Shown: positions 29,361-40,788 of the stretch, in pieces | Position numbering within the stretch: the first letter of the stretch is position 1 | Layout: every line of letters starts with the position of its first letter | NCBI GenBank assembly: GCA_018064505.1 | Contig: JAGHVC010000108.1 | Location: forward strand, 1-64,000 | Reading direction: 5' to 3' | DNA: 64,000 nucleotides | Source of the DNA: Candidatus Minthosoma caballi | GTDB lineage: Bacteria; Bacteroidota; Bacteroidia; Bacteroidales; Bacteroidaceae | Notes under the pieces: model-generated | What the model was told of the DNA's origin: nothing | The model's database searches: none | The model's input: the letters and a program-made list of their open reading frames with translations, nothing else | Translations under genes and position numbers: made by a program

Positions 29361-29556
29361 ATGCCTTGTGAGACTTTCGACTCACGCCTTGTGAGACGCT
29401 GATCGTATGCCTTATATCACCCGCAACTCACACCTTTTATGTCGCGAATCGTGTGCCTTATACCACCCGCAGTTTATGCCTTGTATCGCACGGTCGATAC
29501 GCCTTGCATCGCGCAGTCGTTGCGCCTTGTATCGTAAAAGTGTTACAAGGCGTAAG
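29361..29556. repeat. eight-unit array with a strict 23-bp period
   Basis: Eight consecutive 23-bp units occupy 29361-29544, with GCCTT-type cores starting at 29363, 29386, 29409, 29432 (ACCTT), 29455, 29478, 29501 and 29524. There are no insertions or deletions between units. The first 14 positions of each unit are conserved roughly as RYGCCTTRTATCRC; the rest varies. The array is followed by TACAAGGCGTAAG (29544-29556), an inverted form of the core. It is not a CRISPR: there is no constant-repeat/unique-spacer pattern and the period is too short. Confidence 0.8.
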
Positions 29557-29871
29557 TTTTTAAGGTTTTCTTCGTTTTTTTGTTGCTTTTTAGCATTTGT
29601 GGAAAAATCGGCATTCCTTTTATGTATTTTTGTTAATAAAAGTAGAGAAATTGTTACTTTTATTGTATATTATTTCAAAAATGATAGCAAATGTATCATA
29701 TTTAAAAGTACATTGTTTTTCTTTTTATTTACTTTGCAACGGAATATTTTCTGTACATAGGTGCTCAATTACAATTAGGCACATCTATCCAGGAAAATTC
29801 CAATCTAACTCTGAATTAATTACACTTATTAATAACCTTTTTATTTACATCATTAATTAATTATTACCTTT
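29557..29871 (+). promoter_or_regulatory. AT-rich leader with weak promoter match for the 29872 gene
   Basis: No gene is seen here. TTACTTTG at 29729-29736, followed by C, resembles a Bacteroidetes -7 element with one mismatch. No TTG lies at the right distance upstream. If used, it would give a leader of about 130 nt before the ATG at 29872. Confidence 0.3.
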
Positions 29872-32800
29872 ATGAAAAAACTTTTTACCTTAGCTACAGC
29901 GCTCATTACATTCTTGAGCGTAAGCGCTCAGGCTCCAGCTAACTGGAAGGTTGGTGATGATGTAGCAGCCGAGTTAGGTCTTGGCGACTGCTCAGGAGCT
30001 TTTGAGTTCTCTGGCACAGCTACTCCTAATGATTACGGAGCAAGTGATGTGAAGGACTTCGGAACTTACTGGAAGGGTGATCTTCACCCTAACGAATACG
30101 GTGGTATAGACGAAGTTCACATGTTGGGCTACTACAATGCAGATTGTTTCGACATCTATCAGGTGGTTAAGATCCCTGCAGGTCAGTACACTCTGAAGGT
30201 TCAGTCACATTATCGTGAAGGAACTCCAGCCAACAGCTTCGTAAGCTATTTCAACGGCACACCTAAGAAAAATGCATTCTTCTATGCAAGTGTCCTTCCT
30301 GACAACAATCCTAATTCTGAGCCAGTACGCTCAATAGAAAAAGCTATCTGCTCTATTGCTTCTTCTGGCATTACAGAACAGCTTTACACAAACCCAGATG
30401 TTTCTTGGCAGAATGACGCAAGATCAGCGAAGCAGGTTGGTGCAGACGGAAATGATGTGTATTATTATGCACCTTGCTGTGTAAAGGGTGTAGCTACTTA
30501 CTTTGCTGCTGGATGCTACTGGAACGAATTTAACATGGTTCTTGTAGAAGATGCTTATGTTCGTATCGGTTTGAAGAAGATTGCAAAGATTTCTGAAGAC
30601 TCATTCCCATTCGGCAACCTTCAGGTGATCTATCAAGGTGAGGCAGGTGAAGCTGCTCAGCTTGAAAGCGCAAAGGAAGACTGCCGCAAGTCACTTTCTG
30701 AACTTGAGAAATATTGGGCAGACATGGATGCTGCTGGCTTCGAAGGTTTGGCAGGCAACATCTCAGACTTGCTTATGGGCTTCAATGATGCTATTGATGA
30801 CGCTAATTCTGTTGCAGAGGTAGATGCAGTATCTGCAGAAATCACAAAGACAACAGCTGGATATACAGACATTTATAAGACAGCTAAGGAGCTTGACGAA
30901 CTCATGCAGTTTGCAAAGGACCTTATGGTTTCAAGTGATTTCCCTGGCAAGGCTGCATACACAGCTGCAGTTGATAAAGCAGTAGCTGATGCAAAGACTA
31001 GTGATGTAGATAAGCTTGGTGATGATCCATCTGTTTACTTCAAGGGAATCTACAATGAGCTTTCAACAGCTCGTGCTGACTACCTTAACTCACAGGAGCC
31101 AGACGAAAAGGGTGCTAAGGACTTCTCAGGTCTTATCAAGAACCCTTGGTTTGTAAATGCAGAATACACTCCAACTCAGAATGAGGATGGAACTTGGACA
31201 CTCAAGGAAGGCGGATGGGCCGACTGGGGTAGCATTAGTGGACAGTTTGGTTCACCAAAGAATTATGCTGACATTGACATCAGCGCTCGTGAAGGCCTTG
31301 AAGACATCTGCTCAAAGGTCGTTCTCAGTGGTGACGACAAGGTAACTAACCAGTGGTATAAGCTTCTCGTTAAGCAGAGCGGTTGGTCAGCAGGTGTTCA
31401 GCTTATGTATCAGGGCGGTCTTGTTGGTGTATCTCAGGGTTGGTGCGACGGTTTCGATGGTTATGAAGGCGTAGCACAGCAGCTTGTAGGTCTTCCAAAT
31501 GGATACTATAGCCTCAAGGGTCTTGTTCGTGGTGAAGGCACAAGTGCAAATATCACATGGAATGATGACAAAGTTCCTCCTTACCACAACATTTTCGCAC
31601 AGAACTCAGAAGAAGTTTGTGTAAGATCAATGGTTGGTCGCACAGACAAGTATTATTCTCCAGCTTACGGTTGGTACGAGTGGAATCCAAATGTATGGCA
31701 GGAGCATGAGACAAGCATCATCGCAATCAATGATGGTAAGCTTCTCATTGGTGGCCAGAGTAGTATGATTTCTAACTTCACTGGTTTCCGTCTCTACTTC
31801 TACGGCGAACAGCTTGACTTCACAGCTAAGCTTCAGGAATATCTCGACAAGATTGCTCCAGAATTGGAAGAGCTCTCATTCGAAGGTGACAAGAAGACTG
31901 TTAAGGCTATTCTTGATCAGATTAAGTTACCTATCGCTGACAAGGATGCATACGAAGTTGCATTCGGCTATTACAACGAGGCAAAGAGAGAGCTCGATGC
32001 TGCACTTGCTGGCGAAAAGAGCTACACAGCAGCTAATACATTTAGCGAACTCCTCGACAAGTATGAATTTGTTATGCCAGCATTCGTATATGCTAGCAAT
32101 TTTGGCAGCAATGAATCTGACACTTATGAAAGTGTAGCAGAACTCAACGCAACAGCTGCGGCATACAGCGACTACTGCGAAGTTTATGACAAGGCAGTTG
32201 CCCTCAACGATGCTGTTGTAAATGAAATCATCAAGAAGCAGACTGCTGAACTCTCTGCAGAGATGAAGTCAAAGGAGACTATCTACAAGTATCTTGACAA
32301 CCTCGCTGTTCCTTACAATGTTGCAGTTCTCGCATCTCTTGGTGCTGCTGAGGCTACAGAAGCTGCTCCTGCAGATGTAACTTCTCTCTTGATCAACCCT
32401 TCATTCTCTGAAGGCCCAACTAAGGGATGGACAGGTGAGACTCCTACAGACAATGAGTTCGCATTCAACTCTGAAGGCAAGAAGACAAATGCAGAGCTCT
32501 GGAACAAGGGCGCATTCACTCTTTCTCAGAAGCTTGTTGGTCTCCCAGCTGGTACTTACGAACTCCGTGTTAAGGCTATCTATCGTGACGGCACTTCTGT
32601 AACTCAGGAACTTGTTGACGCTTACAACGCAGCTGGCAACGAAGAGAACTGGGCTAACCACAATGCACAGATCTTCGCTAAGGCAAGCGACGAAAACGAT
32701 CAGTTCTCATACATCAAGGCTATTGAGTCTATCAAGGCTACAGAGACTTCATTCCGTTCAGTAGGAACTGCTTGGGACTATGAGGAAGATGCTGAAGGCA

Positions 32801-33252
32801 ATGAAACTTGGTTCCCAACAAAGATTACAGCTATCGAGGGTGAACCTGAAGATGTTCAGACTGCAGATTATACATTTGTAGCAGAAGGTGCTTACCCAAT
32901 GGACACTAAGGTTGGCGACTACTACTATGCTGCTTCAATGCAGGGCTTCTACCAGTGGTGTGTTAAGTACCCAGAGCAGATTACTAACAGCGTGAAGATC
33001 ACTATCGCAACAGGTGACGAGCTTGAGGTTGGTATTCGCAAGACTGCTGCAATCAGCCAGGACTGGGTTATCTTCGACGACTTCGAACTCCTCTACCTCT
33101 CAGGTGACACATTCAAGGAGGTTGTTACTGGTGTATCAGAGGTTAAGACAGCTACAAGCAATGGCGTTATCTACAATGTTGCTGGCCAGCGTCTCAACTC
33201 ACTCCAGAAGGGTATCAACATCGTTGACGGTAAGAAGATCTATGTAAAGTAA
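29872..33252 (+). CDS. large secreted modular protein with T9SS-type tail, paralogue of the 51224-54535 gene
   Basis: This 1126-aa protein has a signal peptide (MKKLFTLATALITFLSVSAQ). Three related beta-sandwich-like modules recur, marked by KIPAGQYTLKVQSHYREG, GLPNGYYSLKGLVRGEG and GLPAGTYELRVKAIYRDG. They are separated by helical, FIVAR-like stretches. The type IX tail reads IYNVAGQRLN and GINIVDGKKIYVK. The protein at 51224-54535 has the same plan. The modules look like carbohydrate-binding folds, and the gene precedes the xylanase/esterase by 249 bp with its own terminator, so a surface glycan-binding or adhesive role is inferred. No catalytic motif was recognised. Codon bias is strong, as in the first susCD pair, suggesting high expression. 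Confidence 0.75.
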   Translation: MKKLFTLATALITFLSVSAQAPANWKVGDDVAAELGLGDCSGAFEFSGTATPNDYGASDVKDFGTYWKGDLHPNEYGGIDEVHMLGYYNADCFDIYQVVKIPAGQYTLKVQSHYREGTPANSFVSYFNGTPKKNAFFYASVLPDNNPNSEPVRSIEKAICSIASSGITEQLYTNPDVSWQNDARSAKQVGADGNDVYYYAPCCVKGVATYFAAGCYWNEFNMVLVEDAYVRIGLKKIAKISEDSFPFGNLQVIYQGEAGEAAQLESAKEDCRKSLSELEKYWADMDAAGFEGLAGNISDLLMGFNDAIDDANSVAEVDAVSAEITKTTAGYTDIYKTAKELDELMQFAKDLMVSSDFPGKAAYTAAVDKAVADAKTSDVDKLGDDPSVYFKGIYNELSTARADYLNSQEPDEKGAKDFSGLIKNPWFVNAEYTPTQNEDGTWTLKEGGWADWGSISGQFGSPKNYADIDISAREGLEDICSKVVLSGDDKVTNQWYKLLVKQSGWSAGVQLMYQGGLVGVSQGWCDGFDGYEGVAQQLVGLPNGYYSLKGLVRGEGTSANITWNDDKVPPYHNIFAQNSEEVCVRSMVGRTDKYYSPAYGWYEWNPNVWQEHETSIIAINDGKLLIGGQSSMISNFTGFRLYFYGEQLDFTAKLQEYLDKIAPELEELSFEGDKKTVKAILDQIKLPIADKDAYEVAFGYYNEAKRELDAALAGEKSYTAANTFSELLDKYEFVMPAFVYASNFGSNESDTYESVAELNATAAAYSDYCEVYDKAVALNDAVVNEIIKKQTAELSAEMKSKETIYKYLDNLAVPYNVAVLASLGAAEATEAAPADVTSLLINPSFSEGPTKGWTGETPTDNEFAFNSEGKKTNAELWNKGAFTLSQKLVGLPAGTYELRVKAIYRDGTSVTQELVDAYNAAGNEENWANHNAQIFAKASDENDQFSYIKAIESIKATETSFRSVGTAWDYEEDAEGNETWFPTKITAIEGEPEDVQTADYTFVAEGAYPMDTKVGDYYYAASMQGFYQWCVKYPEQITNSVKITIATGDELEVGIRKTAAISQDWVIFDDFELLYLSGDTFKEVVTGVSEVKTATSNGVIYNVAGQRLNSLQKGINIVDGKKIYVK

Positions 33253-33287
33253 TCATAGGTTTCAGAAACTGAAATATCACAATAAGG

Positions 33288-33320
33288 AGGGCGATTGGCA
33301 TTTGCCAGTCGCCCTTTTTC
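33288..33320 (+). terminator. rho-independent terminator
   Basis: A 13-bp stem (33288-33300 with 33303-33315; AGGGCGA/TCGCCCT core, one G-T pair) with a very short loop is followed by T5. It ends the gene starting at 29872 and separates it from the xylanase gene. Confidence 0.8.
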
Positions 33321-33495
33321 TAACTCTTTGTTAATGAGTTTGTTCTTGGGGCAATAAATTGTTATTTTTTTTGCTGTTTTGTGTTAAACCAAAGGCTTGT
33401 TTTGAAGTCTAAAAGTGTAGCCAAAAAACCTAACTCTGAGAAACGAATCCTATTATATGTAAGGTACTATAACCAATAACTAATTAATAATTTAA

Positions 33496-35661
<2,166 letters not shown>

Positions 35662-35666
35662 TAATA

Positions 35667-35755
35667 AACACAGAGGACACTGAGGACTCAGAGTTATGTG
35701 TTGATTCAAATGAGAAAATAAAACTCTGAGTCCTCTGAGAACTCTGAGTTTAAAT
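35667..35755. repeat. ACTCTGAGTT palindromic element, copy 1
   Basis: A perfect 14-bp inverted repeat (35682-35695 with 35722-35735, core GGACTCAGAGTT) is followed by another AACTCTGAGTTTAAA. The order AAACACAGAG, ACTCAGAGTT, AACTCTGAGTCCTC, GAACTCTGAGTTTAAA is the same in the copy at 43775-43886. It looks like a small non-coding mobile or REP-like element. Confidence 0.7.
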
Positions 35756-35793
35756 TTCATACAGGTTACTAAATATAATTGTATCAATAAGTC

Positions 35794-35846
35794 AAAGAAC
35801 GCTTGCTTTTGCAATTTCGGGTGCAAAGGTAAGCGTTCTTTTTTTT
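35794..35846 (+). terminator. terminator of the xylanase/esterase gene, with an overlapping minus-strand promoter- and boxA-like sequence
   Basis: AAAGAACGCTT (35794-35804) pairs with AAGCGTTCTTT (35831-35841). An inner TTTTGCA/TGCAAAG pairing and a T8 run support termination on the plus strand. Read on the minus strand the same sequence contains TACCTTTG (35824-35831) and then GTTCTTTGACTTATTGA, which resembles a Bacteroidetes rRNA leader. Confidence 0.65.
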
Positions 35847-35853
35847 GTCGGAA

Positions 35854-35930
35854 TGCGTTTCGATGCGATTCGATGCGTTTCGATGCGATAAAGTTGAAAA
35901 ACTTTCTAAGAGTTGAAAAAACTTCCTAAG
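35854..35930. repeat. phased 10-bp tandem repeats followed by a 20-bp tandem pair
   Basis: TGCGTTTCGA/TGCGATTCGA units of 10 bp repeat about 3.5 times from 35854 to 35889. They are followed by two near-identical 20-bp units (35891-35910 and 35911-35930, core AGTTGAAAAA). No gene is visible between the xylanase terminator and the minus-strand gene end at 35954. Confidence 0.7.
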
Positions 35931-35953
35931 ATTTATCTTATCAACGCCATAAC

Positions 35954-37081
35954 TTACTTTCTTAATATCTTTTTGCCATCCTTGATCACGATGCCTCGGT
36001 AAGCAGGAGATACTGGGAGACCAGTGAGAGAGTAAGCGTTTGAATCTCTGTGAGGTAGAGTGGTGTTGATGATTGAGGTCTCTTCTTCTGTGTTGAAAAG
36101 GTCAGAAAGAGTGAAGGCCTTGATTCCAGATGTTGTTGGGATGAGTAGATAGCAGCGGTTTGCCGCATTAGTAATGCTGGTGCCATCTGCTGTTTGCCAA
36201 TAGAAACCAAGGTTATCTCCATAGGAATCGTAGGAGAATTTGTAATAGCTGCCTTCACCTGAAATAGTTTCAATATTTGAGGTGCCATGAAGTAGATTGC
36301 CAGAAATAGGATTTTCATCAGTTGTTCCATAAGACAGCTTATAAGTGCCATTGCTACCTTTTATTAATAGTGCTTCATGTGCTGGTACTATTGAGTTTTG
36401 AGGATAGCTCGCTGTCAATTGTATTTCTTTGTCGTTGTTGACAGCCTCAATTGTGTATCCAGTGAGTCCGTCGGGCATTACATAAGGATATTCGCTATAA
36501 AATGTTGCGTAGTCATGTGAAATGGAAATAAAAGGTGATGTATAGTAAGCAACTTTTGATACAACAACATACCCATTATTAGTTTCTTTGTTGTTGCAAT
36601 CAAACACAAGTTTATAGTATTGATTACTTTTTGCTGAGGGTATAGAGAATTCCAGCTCACCGCTAGAGATATTCTCCTTCTTGTATTCAGTCAATCCTTC
36701 TGAAAAGTCTTTGTCCTCTGAGATTATAAGTGAAATAGAATTGACGGCTTTTGTTGATATTTCTGTGATGTTAACTTTTACCTTTACAATAGCTTTATCT
36801 ATTGGGGATGTAGTTAATATGTATGAAGAACTACTAGATGCTTTTTTACCGCATTTTATGTAAGTCCAAGTCGAACTGTTTTGGTAATTATTAAAATTCT
36901 TTATTTCCCATGTGAAATCATCAATAGATGCTTCCCATGTGTGAGAATAATCATTAAATGTAATATTACTTGATTGGCTTGGGAAAGTCAAAACCTTATA
37001 AACCTGTTCCTGGGCTCCCACGCCCATTCCCCACATCATCACCAATGCAAGGACGGCAATTCTTAATTTCTCATTTTTCAT
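35954..37081 (-). CDS. secreted protein of unknown function with T9SS-type tail
   Basis: This 375-aa protein has a hydrophobic signal peptide (MKNEKLRIAVLALVMMWGMG, cleavage near GAQ), a beta-rich N-terminal domain with FPSQSSNITFNDYSHTWEASIDD spread over about residues 34-56, and a second module (TGYTIEAVNNDKEIQLTASY) often seen in Prevotella secreted proteins. The end reads AYSLTGLPVS and RGIVIKDGKKILRK, a type IX tail. No enzyme motif was recognised. It lies between the xylanase and the AlbA_2 gene; 69 bp of pyrimidine-rich repeats (CTCATTTTTCA-like) separate it from the upstream gene on the same strand. Confidence 0.7.
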   Translation of the reverse strand: MKNEKLRIAVLALVMMWGMGVGAQEQVYKVLTFPSQSSNITFNDYSHTWEASIDDFTWEIKNFNNYQNSSTWTYIKCGKKASSSSSYILTTSPIDKAIVKVKVNITEISTKAVNSISLIISEDKDFSEGLTEYKKENISSGELEFSIPSAKSNQYYKLVFDCNNKETNNGYVVVSKVAYYTSPFISISHDYATFYSEYPYVMPDGLTGYTIEAVNNDKEIQLTASYPQNSIVPAHEALLIKGSNGTYKLSYGTTDENPISGNLLHGTSNIETISGEGSYYKFSYDSYGDNLGFYWQTADGTSITNAANRCYLLIPTTSGIKAFTLSDLFNTEEETSIINTTLPHRDSNAYSLTGLPVSPAYRGIVIKDGKKILRK

Positions 37082-37150
37082 TCTTCACTCCTCATTTATT
37101 TATCCATTCCTCATTTTTCACTTTTCATTATTCATTTCTCACTCTCCCTC

Positions 37151-40100
37151 TCATCCCCCAACTCCAACGCCAAGGTCAATCAGTTTCTCCATGTTCTTCT
37201 TGCCATGCTTTGAGTTGAGGTCGCAGTCCATGTTGCGGCATTTCTTGAACTGGCCCTTGATTTCGTCGCTCACGAGTTCAACGCAATCGACAGTGATGGC
37301 CTCATCTGTCACAACTCGCTTGCCCACTCCGAGCATGTCGCTCTTCTGAAGTCGGTCGAGATCCTGCACTCGCATCACGCCACCGTTGCGAGTGTTCACC
37401 ACCATAAGCAATGAGTCGGTGCGGCTTGCTGTGCTTGCAAACACAACGCGCTGATTTGTAGCGCCATGATACTCGCTATCATATTCCTTCTCAAGCACAT
37501 TGCTTACTGGCACATTCACCGCTGTGCCATCGGCATACACAATCACCACAAATTCGTCGTTCTCATACAGAGGCAGAGAAAGCGGAATATTGCCCATTTG
37601 TCGCTCCGACAGCTGATACTTGCCGCTGCCCAAGAGGTTGATGTATCGCAATGGCAATGAGTCTGTTGTGGCATTGTGATGCAGCATGCTTGTTGCAATC
37701 TGCTCGATGAATGCGCTTGCCTGGACAGTGTCCCACGATGTCACCTTCTTGTCGATGCTCTCCACCACAGTTGTTTCCTTCACCGACACAGCCTGCAAGC
37801 CCTCGTCCAGCATTGTCTGCTTGCGCTCTTCCTCGCTCGCATAGATAGAGTCGCGAATCTTGCGATACTCTTCGTAGCCCTGCTTGTCGTAGCGGTACAC
37901 ACTGTCGCCACGGCGCACGCAGTACTCTCCCTTGAATGGGAATCCTGTAGGAGATTGGTTCACCTTGATGATGCAGACATCATGCTGCGTGTTCTCCTTG
38001 TCGAAGTCGATGTGAACAAGCACATTGGCTGCATGAGGAGAAATCTTGTTGCTTATATATTTGTAAATGAAGCGGATGTACTCTTCCTTGTCGTTGCGGA
38101 AGAGGATGTTGTCCAAGTCGTTCTTCAAGCCCACGCCTTGTCCGTAGCGGTTCACACCGAGATAGATAATACCACCGCGAGTGTTGAGCATCTCGTCCAC
38201 CACCTTGAGGATATTGTCCATCTGTGCCTCTGGGTCGAACTTGTTGGCGGTGCCGGCAAGATAAACGATACTTGTCTTGAACTCGCAGGTCACATCCTCC
38301 ATTGCGCCGTAGTTCTTCAGGTTGCTCTCGTGGCCCTTCAAGTTCAGCAGGTTCTTAATCTGATTATGCACATCGGCAGCCTGACGGTCCAATCCCGACT
38401 GAATCAAGATGTTGTACGACAGTGCCAAACCTGCAATCTCGCTGATTATCTCATCCTCGCCAGCATTTTCCCATGTGTTGCGCAAGTCAATGTTGTGCTC
38501 AGGCTTGCCCAGCCAGCTAATCAGCTGCACCTGATTGAAACGCTTGCGCAGGATGATGTTCTGAGTGAACATTTCTCCGTTCACATTCTCCAGCTCAATC
38601 AGCTTATTCTCGTCAATCACATTGTTGATGGCAAAATAGTTCAGCAGCTCAATCAGGTCCATTCGTCCGTTGTAGAAGCTGCGCTTATCCTCCATGCCAA
38701 GCAGTCTTGCCAAAATGCGTGCCACAGCAAGGTAGTTGTAGCTTGTCAGGTAGTCGTTTTGCAAGATAGCGATGCGATCCACAATCAGCATCAGCTCAAC
38801 CACATGTGAGCGCAGCATGGTAGGCACCGTTGACTTCTCCATCGTAGCCAGCATCTTCTTGCGCTCGTACTCCTTTGCAGTGCAATACTCTGAGTATGCG
38901 GACATTAACCTTGCAAAAGCCTCGCTCGGAGTGAACACTTTCTGCGCAGGCTCCAGATCGACAAATGCCAATTTCATTGAGTGATAGTCGTCGTCGAATC
39001 CGCTGTATGCAGCAGTAAGCCTTGTGTTCTTCTCAAGCTTTTCTGACAGCATGACCGTCATAGGGAATCCCTCAAAGCTAATGCCACGCTGCATGCCGAA
39101 GTCAGCCAGATAGCTGTCGCCCACAGAACAAGAAAACTCTCTGCCTTCCCACACGCTCTCCTTGATGAACTCGTCAATTCCGTCCTTCAGGCTCATGTGG
39201 TAAGTGCCGTCATCATCCACGCTATCTACCTTCGCCATGAACTTAAGCTTATATCCGTAGGCATCGCAGAAGTTGCGAGCAAACGCATGGTTCAGGTAGC
39301 TCACAATGTCCGCAAGGTCGATGTATGCCTCGCCCCTGATGTTCTTGTCCAGGATGGTGCACACAAAGCAGTCGTTCTCGCTGTCCACAGCCTTGTCTAT
39401 CGTGATCATTGTCTCGTCGCCCTCAGCCAGGAACTGTCTCACATGCTTCTGCGGCTCCACCTTTGCATGCTCGCTGAACAGCAAGTTCTCGATGTCGCGC
39501 CACATATTCTTATATGGCAGAATATCAGTCGTGTTCAGGCTGTCAGTGCTCACTTTGTCGTTCACTCTCACCTCAATGTTGTTCCAAGGCAAGAGTCCCT
39601 CAGGCAGAGCATTGCGAGTGTTGGCGTTCACCTCCGTTGGCAGCAGCTGAATCCTGTCCTTTGCAATCTGCAAGCGCACATTGTTGTTCTCAAACTTCCA
39701 CTCAGCGTCACACTCCTCCAGCTCTCTGTTGCTCATCTCGCTGTTCAGGTAGCTCGCAATCAGATCCACAGCCTTAGAGCGGTAGAGCGAATACATAGGA
39801 ATGCCGAAAGATGTCTGTCCGAGCAAGAACTCATAGGCTCTGCCAAACATTGGCATACTCTTGCCCAGAGCCTTATAGCTTGCATATCTATACAAGCGCG
39901 CAGTGCTCAGATTGCGGTCAAAAACATTGTCGTCATTCTCGTCGCCCAGCGTCAGCTGCACCACCAACGCTCTCATTGTGTTGTCGATAGCCGACGAGTT
40001 GCCAGCCAGTGAGCTCAGTTTGTCGTCAGTGCTCTGAATGTAGCGATCCAGCGCACGAATCATGACCGTGCGGAAAGGATACTGCTTCCAGATCTCTATT

Positions 40101-40630
40101 TGTCGAGTGAAGATGATAGAGAATAACTCCTCGATGCTGAACTCCATCAGTTCAGGTTTCAGCACAAACAGACACATCATGATGTTGATGTGCTTATGAG
40201 GATGATACACAAAGCCAGATTTCTTCAGCTTTGCAAATAAATCATTTATGTAAGCTTTCGAACCCATCTCAGGGTTCTCCGTGTCATTTAAAGTCAGCTC
40301 CTTGGCCTGTATATAATAGCTTGTGTATTCTGCAATTAGTGTAAGTCGTTCTTGGAATGAGTTGCGTAGTTGAATATCATTGTCATAAAAATTGAGGAAC
40401 TCCGAGTTCTCCAGCAGTTCTATGCACCTTCGCTTAATCTGCTCAAAATCTGTGGTTACGCTTGCGAATCGCGAAATCCATTCTTGGCAGTCGAGCTCAA
40501 AAGTCTCCGCGTCCGTGTTAAGCAAAAGAGTCATAAAACCGTCCTTGTCCCAGGACTCAGGCATCAGATACTGCCTCAGGTATTCCTCGCCGCTATTCGC
40601 CACGATTATTCTCTCAACTTCATCATTCAT
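37151..40630 (-). CDS. very large AlbA_2 (Schlafen-type) domain protein
   Basis: This 1159-aa protein has no signal peptide and so is cytoplasmic. Residues of about 770-910 match the AlbA_2 putative nucleic-acid-binding domain shared with Schlafen-like proteins: DVTCEFKTSIVYLAG, then MLNTRGGIIYLGVNRYGQGVGL, then FKGEYCVRRGDSVYRYD. The first 750 residues are mostly helical with an OB- or S1-like stretch near 400-560. They match nothing I recognise. The last 200 residues end with a Cys- and Lys-rich CRNMDCDLNSKHGKK. AlbA_2 proteins occur in transcription regulators and in some defence systems; which applies here is unknown. It has its own promoter-like element upstream. Confidence 0.75.
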   Translation of the reverse strand: MNDEVERIIVANSGEEYLRQYLMPESWDKDGFMTLLLNTDAETFELDCQEWISRFASVTTDFEQIKRRCIELLENSEFLNFYDNDIQLRNSFQERLTLIAEYTSYYIQAKELTLNDTENPEMGSKAYINDLFAKLKKSGFVYHPHKHINIMMCLFVLKPELMEFSIEELFSIIFTRQIEIWKQYPFRTVMIRALDRYIQSTDDKLSSLAGNSSAIDNTMRALVVQLTLGDENDDNVFDRNLSTARLYRYASYKALGKSMPMFGRAYEFLLGQTSFGIPMYSLYRSKAVDLIASYLNSEMSNRELEECDAEWKFENNNVRLQIAKDRIQLLPTEVNANTRNALPEGLLPWNNIEVRVNDKVSTDSLNTTDILPYKNMWRDIENLLFSEHAKVEPQKHVRQFLAEGDETMITIDKAVDSENDCFVCTILDKNIRGEAYIDLADIVSYLNHAFARNFCDAYGYKLKFMAKVDSVDDDGTYHMSLKDGIDEFIKESVWEGREFSCSVGDSYLADFGMQRGISFEGFPMTVMLSEKLEKNTRLTAAYSGFDDDYHSMKLAFVDLEPAQKVFTPSEAFARLMSAYSEYCTAKEYERKKMLATMEKSTVPTMLRSHVVELMLIVDRIAILQNDYLTSYNYLAVARILARLLGMEDKRSFYNGRMDLIELLNYFAINNVIDENKLIELENVNGEMFTQNIILRKRFNQVQLISWLGKPEHNIDLRNTWENAGEDEIISEIAGLALSYNILIQSGLDRQAADVHNQIKNLLNLKGHESNLKNYGAMEDVTCEFKTSIVYLAGTANKFDPEAQMDNILKVVDEMLNTRGGIIYLGVNRYGQGVGLKNDLDNILFRNDKEEYIRFIYKYISNKISPHAANVLVHIDFDKENTQHDVCIIKVNQSPTGFPFKGEYCVRRGDSVYRYDKQGYEEYRKIRDSIYASEEERKQTMLDEGLQAVSVKETTVVESIDKKVTSWDTVQASAFIEQIATSMLHHNATTDSLPLRYINLLGSGKYQLSERQMGNIPLSLPLYENDEFVVIVYADGTAVNVPVSNVLEKEYDSEYHGATNQRVVFASTASRTDSLLMVVNTRNGGVMRVQDLDRLQKSDMLGVGKRVVTDEAITVDCVELVSDEIKGQFKKCRNMDCDLNSKHGKKNMEKLIDLGVGVGG

Positions 40631-40704
40631 AAAATAATCTAAAAAGCTTTAATGATATAAAATCAAGTTAGTAATAAAATATATAAAATTGATAATAAAA
40701 CATG

Positions 40705-40712
40705 CAAAGATA
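40705..40712 (-). promoter_or_regulatory. promoter -7 element for the AlbA_2 gene
   Basis: On the minus strand this reads TATCTTTG followed by C, a canonical Bacteroidetes -7 element. It lies about 75 bp upstream of the ATG at 40630. No -33 TTG is found at the usual distance. Confidence 0.5.
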
Positions 40713-40788
40713 ATATTTTCTTGCAACAATCATGCATGAAAACTATAGAAAACTTGGGAAAATAAAAGAAAATAATGCGAAAGTACTG

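Noticed and set aside
29361-29544. CRISPR array
   Set aside because: Units are degenerate throughout, the 23-bp period is too short for repeat plus spacer, and no cas gene is near.
29407-29760. 117-codon plus-strand frame across the 23-bp array and downstream AT-rich DNA
   Set aside because: Most of the coding part is the repeat array, whose period is not a multiple of three, and the rest is low-complexity; no signal for translation.
37676-38809. 377-codon plus-strand frame opposite the AlbA_2 gene
   Set aside because: It is antisense to a gene with a recognisable domain, and its Leu/His/Val-rich product has no domain or signal peptide; it is a mirror of the real gene's codon use.
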